DNA from: Sinonovacula constricta
Taxonomy: Eukaryota; Mollusca; Bivalvia; Cardiida; Solecurtidae
DNA length: 64,000 bases
Assembly (NCBI GenBank): GCA_007844125.1
Contig: CM017571.1
Location: 32,262,156 to 32,326,155, forward strand
Direction of reading: 5' to 3'
Shown piece by piece: positions 25,271-38,897 of this stretch. The position numbers and the translations under genes were made by a program. The notes beneath the pieces are model-generated. The model ran no database searches, was not told the origin of the DNA, and saw nothing but the letters and a program-made list of their open reading frames with translations. Positions within the stretch are counted from its first letter, which is position 1. The number at the start of each line of letters is the position of its first letter.

Positions 25271-27470
25271 CCACGTTTTCTCAAACGGTTAAGGAGGCTC
25301 CTGAAGGTAGTCTGGAGAAAGGGGGAGGTGCCAGGAGTTTGAAAGAGGCAGAGGGAATCTTGACACTAAAGGAGATAAACTCCAAGACAGTCAACCAGTT
25401 TCGAACCATATCGTTGCTGAACGTTGAGGGGAAGATATTCTTCGCTGTCCTTGCCAAGAGACTGACATCGTTCCTAACAGACAACGCCTACATCAACAAA
25501 TCTGTCCAAAAGGGAGGAGTTTCTGGTTTATCCGGCTGTGTAGAACACACAAGCGCCATCACCTAGCTGATACGAGAGGCGAAGTCTGTTAAGAAGGACC
25601 TGACGGTAGTCTGGCTCGATTTAGCCAACGCCTAAGGCTCCATACCACACCATCTTATCTACACAGCTTTCCAGCACTACCATGTTGATAGGCATGTCCA
25701 GAAAATCATCACCACCGATATGGATGGTATTAAACTCCGCTTTAGTGTTGGTGACCAGCTGACTAACTGGCAGAAGTTGGAAAAAGGCATTGTTATTGGA
25801 TGCACAGTCTCTGTGGTGCTCTTCATTATGGGGATGAATCTACTGATCAACGCCGCCCAAAGAGAGACCCGAGTACCTAAGACAGCATCAGGAATCCACC
25901 TTCCATCTAGTCGGAGCTTCATGGACGACCTTACGCTGACAACAGCAACACACGTCCAGGCTAGGCGGATGCTGAAAGCCCTGACAGATGTCGCTCCATG
26001 GGCCAGAATGAGGTTCAAAGCAGCCAAGTCCATCATCAAGAAGGGCAAGACTACAGAGAGATTCAAACTCCAGGCTGAAAAACCAGGTTGAAGAAGATAG
26101 ACCGATGTGGACAACCTGGGAAGTATAAGGCCTGGCTTTACCAGCATGCTCTGTTGCCAAGGTTGATTTGGCCAGTGATGCTGTACGATATACCTAGCAC
26201 AGCGGTGGAAGCCCTGGATAGACTCACCAGCCGACACCTTGGAAAGTGGTTAGGAATACCACCCAGCTTCACCAGGATTGGATTGTATGGCAAGAGCAAC
26301 AAACTATAGCTCCCACTATCTTCACTGGTAGAAGAATTCAAGATAGCAAAGACAAGACTGGTGTTAACTGTTAGAGATTCTCCGGACGAGTTCACCAGTG
26401 GGGCAGGGATTGTAACCCGTACCGGCAGAAAATGGTCAGCAACAGAGTCAGTTAGCCAGGCAGAGAGCACACTGAAACACAAAGACATTGTCGGGATAAC
26501 TGCGGTCGGACGCCACAAAGACTGTCCTCTGGAGTAGGTCAGACCAAAAGGAAAGACGTGCCATGATCCAGTCAGAAGTCAGGCGGACAGAGGAACATGC
26601 GAGACAGGCGAAGGCAGTGGCAATGGGAGCACATGGGGCATGGACCACATGGAACACCACAGACAGGAAGTTGACCTGTGGAGATATATGGAACTATGAA
26701 CAACTAAGGTTGTCATTCCTAATCAGGTCTGTCTATGACCTCCTACCATTTCCAGCTAACCTCTCCCAGAGGGGACTTATTGATGACCCCAAGTGTAGCC
26801 TTTGTGACAAACCAGGCACACTAGAGCATGTTCTCTCCTCATGTTCTACATCACTGACGGATGGAATATATAGATAAAGACATGACACAGTCCTTAGAGA
26901 GTTGGTTGACTGGCTCGAGGCAGAAAGAAAAAGGAGCGGAGAAGTACCCCTCAACTTGGACACGTGTCCTTCGTCAAAGCGGGAGAAATTGCAGCAAGAG
27001 GAGGAAAACAGCAGGCATCGATCCTGGATGGTACAACTGGGTTGAATATGGAAGATGACCTTGGGAAGAGACTTGTTTTCCCAGACATCGTCCAGACTAC
27101 CCTGAGACCAGATATTGTTCTTTGGTCAAGGACTGGGAAGAAGCTCATTGTCGTTGAGCTGACACTGCCATGGGACACAAGATGTGAGGAGGCTTATGAG
27201 CGGAAGAGAGCGAAGTATACTGAGCTCATGGAAATTTGTAGAAAACAGGGTTTGCATACTTGGCTGTTTCCCGTGGAAGTAGGCGTTAGGGGGTCTTGCG
27301 CCCAGTCTGTGCATAGACTAATGACAGCAGTTGGAGCTCCTGTCCGGGATAGAAGGAAGGCTACCGGAAAACTGAGCCAAGCTGCGGAGCGTGCGTCCAG
27401 CTGGTTGTGGATTAGAAGGATGGAGAAGAGCTGTAAGTCATCAACCAACACACAGTGACTGATCACCACT
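25271..27470 (+). pseudogene. Broken non-LTR retrotransposon with C-terminal restriction-like endonuclease (R2-like)
   Basis: The fragment starts inside the reverse transcriptase. FRTISLLNVEGKIFF is near 25400 (frame 1), and FMDDLT, the family form of the catalytic F/Y-x-DD box, is near 25918. After a frameshift at about 26088 the thumb and linker continue in frame 3 (LTSRHLGKWLGIPPSF). A shift back to frame 1 gives a CX2CX7HX4C zinc knuckle (CSLCDKPGTLEHVLSSC) near 26795-26845. Another shift to frame 3 leads to a PD-(D/E)XK-type nuclease with RPDIVLW and VVELTLPW, ending at 27458. Zinc knuckle followed by restriction-like nuclease is the layout of site-selective LINEs (R2, NeSL and relatives). 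Stops at 25564, 25633, 26089, 26307 and 26874, plus the frameshifts, show it is dead. The 5' half is absent. Confidence 0.85.
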
Positions 27471-27715
27471 GTGGGCCCACCCGATATTATAGAGTGTTCA
27501 TGAATTAATGGGCCGAAACACTCAGCGGGCTTCATGCTGACGATGTTGGTAGAGACGCAGTCAACAGACAACGGCAGGAACTGATACAGACTGTATTACA
27601 CACACATAAATTTAAATTTAATAGGTCAAAGAGGTTCCTAAATAAAACATCTTGTTACATGTAGGATATATGATGGATTCATAAGTTTGGATGTACTTTA
27701 TTTTATGCTTAAAGC
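27471..27715. other. LINE 3' flank
   Basis: Probable 3' untranslated remnant of the LINE and adjacent unique DNA; no clear poly-A or tail repeat was seen. Confidence 0.35.
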
Positions 27716-28013
27716 TACTAGGTGACAGTTGGTCTTACGGCTCCAGATATGGGAGACATTGGGTTCGGCCGCGACATACAAAAGTCGTTAAAATGGTAGA
27801 GGTATAGCTCCCTTGCTAACGCCCAAGCAAATATAAGGATAGTTCCACGACTGGTTGGCCCTGTGATAGGATGCTGTGACTGGGTGTGGTATCATGCCAG
27901 GTGTTCACGGCATGCTATACACATTGAAGGCAGCACTATATCAGCTTCAAGTGGACGCCGTCTCCAGATACTGAAATACTGTTTGCGGGACGATAAACCC
28001 AATAAACAATAAA
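27716..28013 (+). mobile_element. tRNA-derived SINE, spacer copy
   Basis: Same family as the unit SINEs. It shares the aaagtcgttaaaatggtag and ccgtctccagat segments and the cccaataaac tail. The box B region (gggttcggcc) is closer to consensus, while the box A end is eroded. It lies outside the duplicated units, so it is an independent insertion. Confidence 0.7.
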
Positions 28014-28834
28014 CGTTCTCCCTGCCCAAGATATAATTGCTTTAATATTTGTTTTTACTTTTCAACTGCGCGTACACATGCGACTGACATGGCTAACTGG
28101 AATTGACATGGTTTATTGATCATTTGTATGTAAGAAATAATTAAGTTGTCTATCAGAATGATATTGTCATAAGGCATAACAGAATTGCAATCAAGCACGA
28201 TGTAATTGCAACAAAGCATAACTTTCCCAAAGCATGATCTCATTGGCATAATGCATGATGTCATCGTTACAAAGCATAGTGCATTTTTTGAAGAAATGCA
28301 ATTCCTTTAACCGTCTTACTAGGACCCATCAAACAAACCTTACATAAACACGGACCCGTTCACCAACATGCAGTACTAACTGATGCTGTACTCAGAACCG
28401 ACGCAATCTAACATTAATTCCTATATACAAACATGCAAACATCAAAAGGCGACGCAACAATGGAAATTAATATTTATTAGAAATTTAGAGACGACTGATT
28501 TAAAGTATTCAGTAATCATTTAAATCACTGGAATAATTTATTTCTGGTATATAATGTTACTTATATGTACAATCCTAGAAAGGGACAAACATGTCTTCAG
28601 TAACAAGTATAACCGTCAGATGTACATTAATGTTTAGAAAATTAAAAAGTAAAAATACCTCGTTTGCGTGGAAATTACAAAAAAAAATACCACCATTTAC
28701 CGAATTAGGACCTATATGTTGATAACGTGTAAATCGCGGAACTTTCGAAATTCGGAACACCTCGCCCATTTTCGGTCGCGTCTTCTCCTATTCGAGAATG
28801 ACCGAAGAGATCCGCTCGCAAGTGCATTTTTATA
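28014..28834. other. Unique spacer with short irregular repeats
   Basis: No gene recognised. Between about 28165 and 28280 a loose motif of the type caaagcatgatgtcattg recurs several times with variable spacing. A 64-codon open frame on the minus strand (28575-28769) lacks family features. Confidence 0.4.
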
Positions 28835-28921
28835 GGTCGCAAATTATGTTTGTTATGATTCATAAAGTTAATTTTATTTATAGTCAACCATTTTTGTGTA
28901 GTTTTTCAAATCGACATAATA
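28835..28921 (+). mobile_element. Fragment related to the unit D terminal-repeat element
   Basis: The segment around gtcaaccatttttgtg and tttttcaaatcga resembles the interior of the element at 60477-61288 (about 60830-60920). It directly abuts the start of unit B, so the left end of that unit was replaced or truncated together with this insertion. Confidence 0.55.
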
Positions 28922-30987
28922 CCATATTCTTTCAAAATCAAGTGTCATGTGTTTATTTATTTATGCCCCAAGGGATTCGTGACGGTTCTAATTTTGCTTC
29001 ATTCAGATTATTTCGACTTGCACATTGTACACAGTACAGGTAACATATGAGTTTATTCGGAACTAGGCACCATTTTAAATCAGCTGATATTTACCAATCA
29101 GAAAGCGACAGTGTATTTACCCTTTAAAAAGTACTCATCAACTTAGAGGAAAATCTTAAATACAACACCTAGTGTGCAATGTATACACGTCTCTAGACGG
29201 GTCAAGACTGGACAGTTCTATATCATCTTTATAAGTACAAACTCAAAAGCTTTATATTAAGAGGGTTGCCAATAGTAAATAGTGTCTGAATACATTTTAG
29301 TTCGGTAGTAAGGAAGAATTTACATGCTTTGTCCGGCCGTGATGTACAGGTGAAGTTTTCAATTAAGCATCTTGATTCAAAGACATCTTGCGACCATATG
29401 GCAACAGTAACAAAGGACGTTGAAGTGTATATTAGTAAAAGAAGGCTTGCTGCGCACTTTTTATCACGATTTACGGTCAATCAGCAAATCATTAAAATCA
29501 TTTAATTTTCAATGCGTACGCCAATAATGGGTGATTGATATCATGAAGAAAACACTCTTGATAGCTTTGACAAATTTTAAAATATCACATATACTCAAGA
29601 TTAAAACTAAGCGATAGACCGGAACCATCCCCGGTCAACGAGAGCACTTGCATAAGTTGTAATAAAAATAGAGAAAGAATATCACGTTCTCCTCTAATAT
29701 AAAATGTATGCAAATACATATATAAAATGTTTCTACAGAAATCAAACTTTTGTTGTTTCTTTAATTACCGGGTGACAATGGAAACAATACAGATCAGAAA
29801 ATACTTTTTGAGATACAATTATATACTAAATATTGTTGATAATTAGCTTTTTTAACTTCGTCATATGTTGTCGTAACTTTATATACATTCTATTAATATT
29901 TCCAATGCCACGCACTTCTACTATTTACTATCTTACCAAATTTAGATTCAGATATAAATTGAGAAAATTTAACTAAGCTCCTATGAATTATTTTTAAATG
30001 GGCTCAAATCAATTAATATGTTAAGTAATATCGATGTTAAATAATACTATACTTTATTACCTTGGATTTTAGAAAATAATTAAATACTATAAGATCAATG
30101 TATTTAAGATATTTGGAAGCAATTATGCTGCAAACAAATTTGTAACGTGATGTTGTTCTGATTGACAGGGGATCTACAGTTTGTTGTTTGTGCACTATCA
30201 TAATACCTGTACTGTTTACCTCTATAAACCAAGAAGCGTTTAGCCATGATAAAATAAACGATTTTTCACGACATAAATCGGGTTTCTTTTACTGCAATAA
30301 TACATGTGTTCCGTGGTCTTCCCAAACCATTTTCGTATTGTGGGACCAAGCTCACATATCGTGATAATTTGTTTTTCTTTTTCGATCACATGGCATCCAC
30401 CTGATGAAACTTTACCGTTGTAAGTATTCACTAAAAAGTAATAAGTATTAAATTTTGATAAAAAAATAAATAAATAAACTATTCATTTTCGTCGGCAGTT
30501 GATATTCTTTAAAACAAAAAATGTCCAGGAAAATACGCGTTGTGAAATAGAACAGCCCAACAGGGGAAACAATCCTAACATTGCGTAACTTGTAGTTCGT
30601 ATTTGTGTCCCTTTAAATATAAATTTCTAGTAGAATGTGTTAGACTGGATTATATTTTAAGGTTTGCGTGGTCTAACGCCTAATATATCACGGTTTCGAG
30701 TTCAGATGCGTATTAATTTATTCACGAAGGCCGTGTCCGTTTACGCATCTGAAGGAGATAAAATCTATTTTCTAATTATAACCCGGACATAAATTAAGGT
30801 GTTATATATGAAACAAAACATGTTTCATACCGATTAATGTACTACTATATAACATTAAATCACATGTTCACCTGAACATGCTGCTGGTCCCTTCTTCAGT
30901 GATATTTTGTTAAATGGTTTTTGAGTAAATAAAAAAAGTTGAAAAATAATAATAAATAAAAATATTAAACATATCAAATATACTTAC

Positions 30988-31106
30988 CTATCATGATGGT
31001 GTGTCTAGCTTCATTATCTTCATAGTGCAAACCTATCAATTGATTGAATAAAGTAGTCATTTCTGTAATGTTGGTGTTTATGTACATCTGACGGTGTAGT
31101 GAGCTT
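30988..31106 (-). pseudogene. Diverged DHDH exon 6' of unit B, frameshifted
   Basis: Homologous to the 118-base exons 6' of A, C and D but 119 bases long. An extra T near 31026 shifts the frame and creates an early stop. The gtaagt donor is kept. No exon 7' is present in this unit. Confidence 0.7.
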
Positions 31107-33443
31107 CTCAAGTGTGTTAAAAGTATTAGAAACAAATCACCATTGTTTTAATCGACAGCTGCAAAGTATTTTTACAGTAAAAAGTGAAATTGTCAATGCT
31201 ACTGACCTGTCGTTGACGATAATTGTATAAGATTTTCCTTACTTCTCGAGAGGAAAAAAATAATTTCACGATCCTTTTTGTGGCTTTTAGTGTCATTTAA
31301 AACAAAACACTTTATACAGGACCTGTGCCCCTAAGCGTTCAAGTTACACACCAGTTTAGACTATTTGATCTATTCCACATTCGGAGTACGCGCTGATGTC
31401 GTTATGATAATTGTATGCAGGATAGTTACAGATCTGTAATCCCATTAGACAATTATAATTATCTCATTACACAACATATCTAGTGTTACACAGTATCGTA
31501 ATGCACATTTTCTCATTAAACAGTATCAACATGCCTTCTTTGCCATAGTATAATTATTAAAATTACGCCCATGTCATTCTTATACCATGTAAAAGTATCT
31601 CTGTACATTTCTTTACCATTTGAAAGTACCTAACTAGATGACACCTTCATGAATTTTGAAAGACAGTATTCTCATGAACCTTATATCTTATAAGACAATT
31701 CCTCTATACACAATGTGTTTTAATATTTTATGTACAACATAGTTTTGTGTAAATGTGAAACAATACAAATCGCAATTCCGCAAATATTTTACAAATTGGT
31801 CTAATACCAGATTAAGTACATGATCTTTTACAGCTATTCAACGGTTAAAACTCCGAGGTTCGACAACTGAAACGTTGAAAACTTGTAAGTGCTAGTTCAA
31901 TGTAGCGATGCTATACAACACTAATAATTTAAGCAACAATGACAACACGGCCATTGCATTTCCTACGATACGTGACGTCGTCATTTATTTGCAAACACAC
32001 CACTTCATATAATTAATGGTGTTATCTGTTTCTTTTTTGACACGGTTTATAGTTTCATATTATATTGTTGTAAGACTTCTTTAACGTTAGACAGGAATTG
32101 GAAACGTTGCTGTTGTTTTTGATACGCAGGTGACCACTATTTAATTTAATAATGCAAGAACACGCCATCCTAAAATTTTGTATTGACCCTTAACATTGTA
32201 TTTAATGACTGCATAAGCTCACGAGAACGGGTTCCAGTTGACAAATGTCATGGTACTCAGTGAGCTGCGTATTGGGGAACCAGCGCCTATTGTTATCGTT
32301 AATATATAAGAACGCTTTATTGCTGACGAGGTTATTCAGAAGAAACGTTTAAGCAGGATTGTGGCGGATTTAACAGGTATCAATTTTAGCTTACTATCTA
32401 TATTTTTTAAACATATTCAATAGCTTTGAAACCCTCAAAATTACAAAAGTGATCAGATAAGTTGTAGCCAAAGAGGGTGAACTTAAGATCTGGCATGAAA
32501 TTGGTGACAAAAGGCTGCAGCGCACTGTTCGATTTGAAAAGAACTATGGGGATATAATTCTAAACATGCTTAGCGGTGTGTAGGAAAACATTCTGCCCTC
32601 ATTACTAGTAAGCCAGACCCCGCTTATGGCGATATTTTCTTGTGTGCAGTTGCACAAAGTAAGAAGGATACGATCGAGAAGGGATGACATTGAATGTAAG
32701 GATTACATGAACATGTTTAAGGAGCATGTAAAGCTTTTACAAATTTACCATTGAGACACGTTTTCTTGAAAACAACACATTGTTACATATCCGAAAAAAA
32801 TACCAAAATGACCATTTCCATGAGACATCATTTCGTAAAAACGATTTTCGACCCCGCTGTGAGAAAAGAAAGATTTATTAAGAAGAAATATGAAAGTTAT
32901 TCCGTTTCCTATCTTTATATATAAAATAGAATTTAATGGTGCAATTCGTGGGCTTTAGCTACCTTACCTCTACGACGCTAAATCTTAACACCAATACATC
33001 ATTACAAGTTTGGTTTCAATGAAACATCAACGATATACTATTGTGTGGGTTGTTTTATGGCGAAATAAGGTATAGTAAATACGGTATGTTGTGATCATTA
33101 ATATCATTATTTATTCATCACACTGTGTTACGTATGTAAAGTGTAACAGTGTTAAATATTGGACTGTAATTATTTATATTCATTACAAACTGCAACTTTC
33201 AGTTAAGCCGTATGGAAATTTGTTTCTGGTGTGTATAAATAAGAGGGAAATGGTCTTAATATGTGCCATTTCACGCTTATCTCATTCCAATCTGTCGCAT
33301 CTTTAGGTAGTTTTGATGTGTAGTTAATAATGACAGGTGATATGATTTAACAGCCTTCACTCCCAAATAGATTTTTTCAAATGATTCTTTCATTCTGTCA
33401 ATAATTTGATCTGCTGCTGAGAAGGTAATAGTAACACAACGAA

Positions 33444-36400
33444 TCAATCATCGTCGTCCGGATATTTCATTCCAATCTGTCGTCTTATTTCGTCCAGAAT
33501 ACGGTACATCAGCGTCGTCTCTGCACGAGGCCAGACTGGATTTTCTAATTCACCTATGGTAAAAAAAAACAACAAAGAACTGTTAATAATTTGGTTGATT
33601 TTAAACTGGAACCTATATGGCGGATTGCTTGTGGTCACTGAATTTCTTTAACTTCTCAAGTTTCCTATCTCTGTAAGTTTTATTTAACCTAAAAAAATCT
33701 GTATTAGTGCAGGAAACTTTTGCGAGAACGTTGATTAATCAGTAAAGTTGGAATTAAAACACGCAAGGTTTCAGTACCGTAATATCCAAATCAGGCCTAA
33801 TATCAGGCATCGAGTTAACCATTTTTAAATTTGAACCAAAATCTGACCAATCAGATGCTTAAGAACGAGTTTAAGTTAAAAAATTTAAAACTTCAAGTCC
33901 ATGGTTCACAGATAAGTAATACGACTAAATATAAATATTATAAAGTAAAATGCTATAAATGTTTTAAATGAGTCATAGATCAGCAGTTTACCGCCAAAAC
34001 AGTCAGGTTCAACAATATTTAGTAACAGCATCAATGCAGCATCGGTCTGGATAGTCTAGTGGTCATGGGTTAACCATTGATACTAGAATCGCTGTTCGAG
34101 ACACGTTCGATGTCATTTTATCTTATTTATATTAAATAGTGGGGTTGTTGTAGGGTTGTTGTTGTTGTTGTTGTTGTTTCAAAAGATTTTATTATTTTTA
34201 TTATTTTTTAAAAAATAAAGAGCATTTCAATGATGGATATTGTTAGCAAATTAGGACATGAGACGGACAAGAAATCTAATACTTTAATATACTGCATGGT
34301 AGTTCGAATTTGTTTGCATTATTAAACTATTATATATACAAATTTATATAATTATCATATATTAATATCATAAAAAACATAAATAATATTACTAATAAAG
34401 CATTTATGGTATTGATACCACATAAAAAAATATATTTTTTGGGCGGTGAAGATTCTGACCTTTCAGAATGCTGTTTCGGACACCGTTTGCCTCAAAATGA
34501 AGAGCATCACTCCCTGGATATAGATAGGTGCCTTTCTTCGACGACTGTTCATATACTTTGGATGGGGTTGTCACCTTTTCCGGACAGGGTAAACCGTCTC
34601 CCACCTGCCAACAATAAGTATATTTACACCGTTAACTGTAGCTCAAATAATTGTAACTATAATTCTCAAGTCTTCTTACATGAAATAGACAGTCTTCGGT
34701 ACGTGTGTTATATACCTCTTCAGAATATATTGTAAATTCGTTTATTACGTAAATACAATGTCTTTTATTTGTGGTTCTCCTTTAGCTGAATCAATCGGAT
34801 CTATATGAAAATCTTAAGTTTCATGACAGAAGTTGCTACAAGTCGGCTTTTTCTTTTTTAAAAAATGACACTACCTCATACCTCTATGAAGCCTTCGTCT
34901 CCAATAATGATGCCTGTATTTTGTCCGCCACACGCCTTGGTATCATAGTAGAGGGAGGCTACAGCACCGCTCTTATATCTGAGAGCAACAACCGCTCGTT
35001 CATCTATACCTAAAATAGGAAGGAAGAAATTTATTTATTTGTTTGGGGTTTATCGCACATTGATCCTATAAATTGTCAAATGGCGACTGAACGTCGAGAT
35101 TATACTAGGTGCATTGTGAATTGCGATGCCTAAGAGTATCTAACGAGCATAAAATATCAATCCAGCAGACTATCTTTTCAATTTTTGTAAATGAGCGAAC
35201 TATATTTACTAGGTACACTTGTTTTGGTTTTTGTCGATGGTGTTTTACTCTTTTTAACATTTAAAGTCTATAGTCAAGTCGTAACGTTCGCCATGGAAGG
35301 CCCAATGCTACCTAAGCCAAGCTTAGTGTAAATCTATCGCAATAAAGACGTTCTCTATTACACATAACTTATATCCTTGCGGTTTTAAATTTCGTTTAGG
35401 ATACATCCTTTTGACAAAGAATTAAAAAAAAGAATTTTAGCGTTATAACTATTTTAGGGGCGCCCGAACTGATATGTATCTTTAAACACGTTACCTCCCA
35501 CTCCTAGTGTTCCGACAGCTTTGATCTGTTCAGGCATTTCATTAAAGACGAGTGTTGCAAACTGAACTGGATATACTCCGACAAGTAGAGCTCCGCCTGC
35601 GCCATTTTTTATGTCAGAGTAGATTGGCAGATCATTTGACAATTTAAACGCCAGCTTGGCCTCCACAAACCGAATGTTTCCGATAGATTTCTTATTCAGT
35701 TCATCACGTACAATTTGATACATAGGATTGTGCCTACTCCACATGCCCTGTGTGTATAAAGTTCATTAAAACAGCCCTGTAGAACCATTGGGTTAGTTAT
35801 TTTGCATTTTAATAAGTACACAAAACTTCTGATGACTAACGGTCAAAAGCCAACAATTGACTCCATCACTGAAACCATTATCCTATCACATTGCTACCTA
35901 TAATTCTTGTTTCTACTAATGGATTTCGGTTTTTATTTGTACTGTGTCTGGTGGCCTCAGACGTCAAACATACAGCGTCTATATTGAAGTCAATAGTTCA
36001 AGCTTCAATCGAGACAAAACAACACAAAATAATGACATTGCATATTTTTCTATCTGTGGATGATTATGTATGTCTTCTCATTGTGACTGATGTATGTTGT
36101 ATGGACTTCAAAGACGGTGTTTACCACATTATCAAAAATATAAAAATACGTGTAACGAGACGTGTGTGATGGCATGCGGTGCATGATTATTGACCTAACG
36201 TATATTGGAGTTATTCATGTATTTAATTCGGACTTAAACAAGGCCGACCATGAACATTGCACATAGATAGGAATCACAGTATAGAGCGGTTGACTGCATG
36301 TTACATATGACATAAACAGACATGTTTAAACATGATCCTTACTTGACTTGTATAAAGACATATTACTGGTTTGCTTTTTACGATTGTTCATCGATCAAAT

Positions 36401-37768
36401 TGTCGAATTTGAACACAACAAAGCAAAAATTATACTTTTTATCGCGCTAAAGAAATGAATCTGTATTCTATTTTTACTGCTGAGCAGAAAATACAAAAAT
36501 TGTCTCACCTCTGAGAAAAATCTGTTGTTTTTCTTGGCCACATCGAAAACTTCGTTCACCTGTCTTTCATTCAGAGCCATGGGTTTCTCACACAGCACAT
36601 GTTTTCCAGCCTCTAGCATTTTTATTGACAAGGGGGCATGGTCTATGTTCATGTTACAAATGTAGACTAGATCTTAAATTAAAGAAAGGTTATTACATTT
36701 TATTAAATTGCGAATATTGCAAATTAAATGTTAATTTTAAATATTTTAATGTAAACATTTTACACCATATATAGAAAGAGGAATAAAAATTATCTGAAGT
36801 AAGCGTTAATTAATGTATTTCGACAAAATAAATAAAATTAGTAAAATTAGTATGTAAATAACTAAGTTTGTAGTTGGACATAACAGATAAAACACTTTAA
36901 AACATTTTAAATGAGTAAATTTGAGGGGTGGGGGATCTAAACCTTTAAAGTTATCATTTTACTGACTGAATATTGTAAAATATGCACTCTTTGAAAGTAA
37001 GTATTTTAGTGTTTGATTTTATGCACAGTAGTAATTGTAAATATCCGATGAAAGCATAAGACTGACCAACTTCTGTATCTCTTGCTACGTCATCATAGCA
37101 ACCGTAGGCTCTTTTAAACTTGAATTTCTCAGCAAATGCTTCAGCTCTTTCTCTGCTGGTTGATGCCACCGCTACAAACTTGACAGAAAGAGAGTGGAAA
37201 CGGATTAACTGCATTAAAAAATGGAATTTCCGAGGCTGACACTTTGATGCATAAATAATGGCGACTACACGCGCTCATTAAAACTAGCTATTAAGACCAA
37301 TTCTATATTACGACCTCTTCGAGTCAGAAGGGAAGATGGTCTTAATAGAGGGATATTGCTGTGCTTAGAAAGAGATAAACATCACAGGATGGGTGTTTAT
37401 TAATTGCTTAATAATATCCATTTGTTTATTAAAGGATACCCGTCGCATCATCAGAAAACCAAACGCATGCAATGATAGGGATGGAAAATACTGTTCTTTA
37501 TACTGTCTTTGGATACTTGAACCACCTCGGGGTTTTTTCCTTTCAGATGACGCACTGAAGAGGTCGAAATCTTTTGTGGTTGGTCTGCCTAATAGCATCT
37601 GTTTGGAGAGTGTGCTTGCAAAAAGGCATTTTTCTTGCGTGCATAACGATAACTGACAGAACTACAAAGTTTTACCTCATGATCTTCTGCCGGAAGGTTA
37701 CGGAGGATAGCTGTGAAGAAATCAGATGTGATTTTTCCAGGTCCCAAACAAGCCCATCGGGTAGCCAT
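33444..37768 (-). CDS. DHDH: Dihydrodiol dehydrogenase-like gene, copy B (intact frame)
   Basis: This is the only complete copy with an unbroken frame. Exons are 37676-37768, 37067-37178, 36509-36672, 35495-35747, 34882-35009, 34460-34604 and 33444-33553, giving 334 residues, the length I recall for mammalian DHDH. The Rossmann half shows RWACLGPGKI at the start and FVAVAS opening exon 2. It continues with ICNMNIDH, whose His matches the family's second active-site His, and CEKPMALNERQV with the conserved Lys. The dimer/catalytic half has EGMWSRHNP, GGALLVGVYPVQF with the Tyr but no Asp, ALHFEANGVR and the end MKYPDDDD. Donors after exons 2 and 6 are the weaker gtcagt and gtcaga. The start is fixed by homology of MATRW to the family N-terminus. 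Confidence 0.88.
34155..34178 (+). repeat. (GTT)n microsatellite in intron 6 of copy B
   Basis: Equivalent of the GTT run in intron 6 of copy A. Confidence 0.8.
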
Positions 37769-37894
37769 TTTGTAAAGTGAGATAAATCTGTAGAAAAATA
37801 ATGTTTGATGCCCTGAACTTGACATGAACTATTAGTTTTACTAGGTTACAATTTCAACAGTGGTAACAGCTACAGCAGGACTAGACATTGACCA

Positions 37895-38217
37895 ATCCTG
37901 GTAGCGCAGTCGGTGGAGCTTCGGCTCCAGAATCGGGGGCCCTCGGATTCATTCAATGGCCGTGACAAATCAAAGTCGTTAAAAATGGTAGTGGTATAGC
38001 TCCCTTGCTGACGCTCAAGCAAATATAAGGGTAGTTCAAAGACTGCTTTGGCCCGGTGTCAGGATAATGTGACTAGGTGTGTTATAATGCCAGGTGTTCA
38101 CGGTATACTATACACAGTGAATGCAGCACTATAGCTGCTTCAGTGGGCACCGTCTCCAGATAACTGAAATAGAGTTGGCGGGACGATAAACCCAATAAAC
38201 AAACAAACAAACAAACT
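37895..38217 (+). mobile_element. tRNA-derived SINE, unit B copy
   Basis: Orthologous in position to the unit A SINE, with box A-like tagcgcagtcgg and an expanded tail of four to five (caaa) units. It is the longest of the three unit copies. Confidence 0.75.
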
Positions 38218-38599
38218 AGATATTGACGCGTTCAGTCTCTTTCGACATACATATTTGTTTCTGTCTTTCCAGACATGACCACGCATAGTCAATGTCATGC
38301 AATTTCAATCGTTTGTGCTTCCGAAATTCATTTTTTTCAGAATTGTGGGCGTCGGGACAGTCGTTACATTGACCACTTGTATCCGACGATGAAATACAAT
38401 GAGTAAGTAACCGAGCTAATGGATGGTGGCGCCGACTCTGTGAATTATTCACTACAGGAGAGTGTGTTTGAAACCAAGTCAATGCGAGAAGTTCCGTGCG
38501 ATTAGGGTTCAAGCGTAAAAGTACTTGATTAAAACACTTAGTCTTAACTAGATATTCAACATCACCTTCCTTCAGCAATGTGATCAACATAAAATTCAT
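38216..38599 (-). other. Unit-linked open frame of unknown meaning
   Basis: A 127-codon frame on the minus strand just upstream of the SINE. It includes CPDAHNSEKNEFRKH and LKLHDIDYAW. The frame is also open in unit C (51101-51541) but broken in A. A diverged copy of the NSEK-EFR-H segment occurs at about 45194-45274 with the same minus-strand frame open (NSEKAEFREHEGLVTHGIDY). It could be an exon of an unrecognised gene or a dispersed repeat. Confidence 0.3.
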
Positions 38600-38850
38600 A
38601 CTTACTAAATCTTATTTTAATTTGTTAAGCATATCTAAGAAATGTCAAAAAGCAGAACATACCTTTAAATATAGCCTGGAGCCTACTGACACAAATAAGT
38701 TGTGAACAGTTTATCACCCCAAAGGCTGGTCTTTTACCTGCTGTGGTTAACTTTGTAACTGGGCAGATAAGGTAGTACTCAGGTAAACAGATTTGAAACT
38801 CCCGTGAAGTGGGCATGAAACACTCCACACTTAGGCGCAACAATGGTTAC

Positions 38851-38897
38851 TCTCTCTCTCTCCATCTCCATCTCTTTCTCTCTCTCTCTCTCTCTCT
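38851..38897 (+). repeat. (TC)n microsatellite, unit B
   Basis: Short, interrupted TC tract. It is followed directly by sequence that lies about 250 bases further on in units A and C, so a deletion adjoins it. Confidence 0.9.

Noticed and set aside
33444..33638. DHDH exon 7 extended upstream to a Met in the ORF
   Set aside because: The upstream part is intron 6; homology and the acceptor ccatag place the exon start at 33553.
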